Source: Lysinibacillus mangiferihumi (GTDB lineage: Bacteria; Bacillota; Bacilli; Bacillales_A; Planococcaceae). From it: a stretch of 64,000 bases of DNA. Below the pieces are notes generated by a model. It saw only the letters and a list, made by a program, of their open reading frames with translations, had not been told where the DNA came from and searched no databases. The stretch spans positions 62,001 through 126,000 of the forward strand of contig NZ_PYWM01000007.1 of NCBI RefSeq assembly GCF_003049665.1, given 5' to 3'. Of the stretch, positions 63,464 through 64,000 are shown piece by piece. Numbering within the stretch: the stretch's first letter is position 1; every line of letters starts with the position of its first letter. The position numbers were made by a program, and so were the translations under genes.

Positions 63464-64000
63464 CTATTTAAACCCTAATTTACTTGTAATTCGTGTTATG
63501 CGCTCACCAAGTAGTTTTTGTGCTAAACCTAAGCGTAACGACAAATAGCCATAAACAGCAGCACCCACTGCTGCACAAATAACAGAATAGACAAGCGCCG
63601 AGAATTTACCATCCACTGGACCCATTACTAGTTCTAATAGCTTGTGAACGATTAAAACACTGACAGCCATTGCAGCTGTTAAAAGTGAGATAAGCATAAC
63701 ACGACGTATAACCATATCTGATTTATAATTAAGTGTTTTTCGTAGCACTAGCAAATTAATAATAATTGATACACTATAACCAATCGCTGTTGCCAAAATG
63801 GCTCCGTCCGCTTCTAGCCAACGAATAAACGTTATGTTAAGGGCTAGCTTTACTAAAATACCTGATAGTAGACTGAAGACAATCCACTTTTGGAAGTCAA
63901 TACCTTGTAGCAGCGCGGCTGTAACTTGGAACAACGCAAATAAAATTGCCACTGGTGCATAATGAGCTAAAATCGTTGCGCCCATTTCGCTTTCAGAGTA
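63464..64000 (-). CDS. MurJ/YtgP-type polysaccharide or lipid II flippase, C-terminal part (cut by window edge)
   Basis: The last 178 residues of a polytopic membrane protein; the frame is open to the window edge. About five hydrophobic segments (PVAILFALFQVTAALLQG, WLEADGAILATAIGYSVSIIINLLVL, LISLLTAAMAVSVLIVHKLL, a late VYSVICAAVGAAVYGYLSLR) and the LQGIDFQKW loop fit the MOP superfamily, Spo VB/YtgP group. In B. subtilis YtgP (MurJ) can flip lipid II and neighbours ytzG. The N-terminal half is outside the window, so the subgroup is not proved. Confidence 0.78.
   Translation of the reverse strand, partial: YSESEMGATILAHYAPVAILFALFQVTAALLQGIDFQKWIVFSLLSGILVKLALNITFIRWLEADGAILATAIGYSVSIIINLLVLRKTLNYKSDMVIRRVMLISLLTAAMAVSVLIVHKLLELVMGPVDGKFSALVYSVICAAVGAAVYGYLSLRLGLAQKLLGERITRITSKLGFK

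Overview
The window looks like a stretch of core chromosome from a low-GC, spore-forming Bacillota, most likely Lysinibacillus of the sphaericus/fusiformis group. The reasons are an alpha/beta-type small acid-soluble spore protein, a D-amino-acid aminotransferase that from memory is almost the same as the Lysinibacillus (Bacillus) sphaericus enzyme, an Aslfm-type D-aspartate ligase that fits the L-Lys-D-Asp (A4alpha) wall of this genus, and gene order that largely follows the ytx/ytp/ytl/acu/ccpA/aroA region of Bacillus subtilis. No tRNA, rRNA, prophage, intact insertion sequence or CRISPR array was seen.

Layout. 1-3.8 kb: start of tpx, an RDD membrane protein with sppA, and an acyl-CoA synthetase (mbcS-like), all leftward. 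3.9-6.4 kb: a TPP riboswitch controlling thiM-thiD-thiE. 6.5-11.3 kb: SASP, nifZ-thiI (tRNA thiolation) and ezrA (Z-ring control). 11.5-15.9 kb: hisJ, free-methionine sulfoxide reductase, diguanylate cyclase dgcP, and rpsD with a long leader. 16-18.8 kb: a group III iron alcohol dehydrogenase and a cytosolic BtuF-like protein. 18.8-24.5 kb: T-box-controlled tyrS, a class A penicillin-binding protein with an FN3 domain and repetitive tail, and an epimerase. 24.7-29 kb: argC-argJ-argB-argD behind a promoter with an ArgR-type box. 29-36.3 kb: acsA, divergent acuABC (control of AcsA by lysine acetylation), ccpA and aroA. 36.4-47.5 kb: a long FtsA-like protein, ytxG-ytxH, murC, a repeat-expanded SftA translocase, ytpQ-ytpR and a lipoprotein. 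47.6-59.1 kb: a DUF84 NTPase, ytoP, ytzB, an intergenic 21-bp repeat array, D-aspartate ligase, a PTS-like membrane protein, ytnP, trmB, a NERD protein with ytlR, dat and pepV. 59.4-64 kb: ytzE, a frameshifted MFS transporter, a membrane GGDEF protein, an RsuA-type pseudouridine synthase and the 3' part of a MurJ/YtgP-type flippase.

The genes fall into a few linked themes: cell wall and division (ezrA, class A PBP, FtsA-like, murC, sftA, D-Asp ligase, dat, flippase), acetate and carbon control (acsA, acuABC, ccpA), arginine and thiamine synthesis, and two diguanylate cyclases. The most unusual non-coding features are a 16-unit CGCGGGTA array with a strict 21-bp step (49857-50190), a dispersed palindromic REP-like repeat that three times sits at or within 3 nt of a stop codon in the same orientation, a nested inverted-repeat element near 15.95-16.10 kb, and a family of three related terminator hairpins. 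I did not find a defence system or an obviously new multi-gene system; the 21-bp array and the long FtsA-like protein are the best leads.
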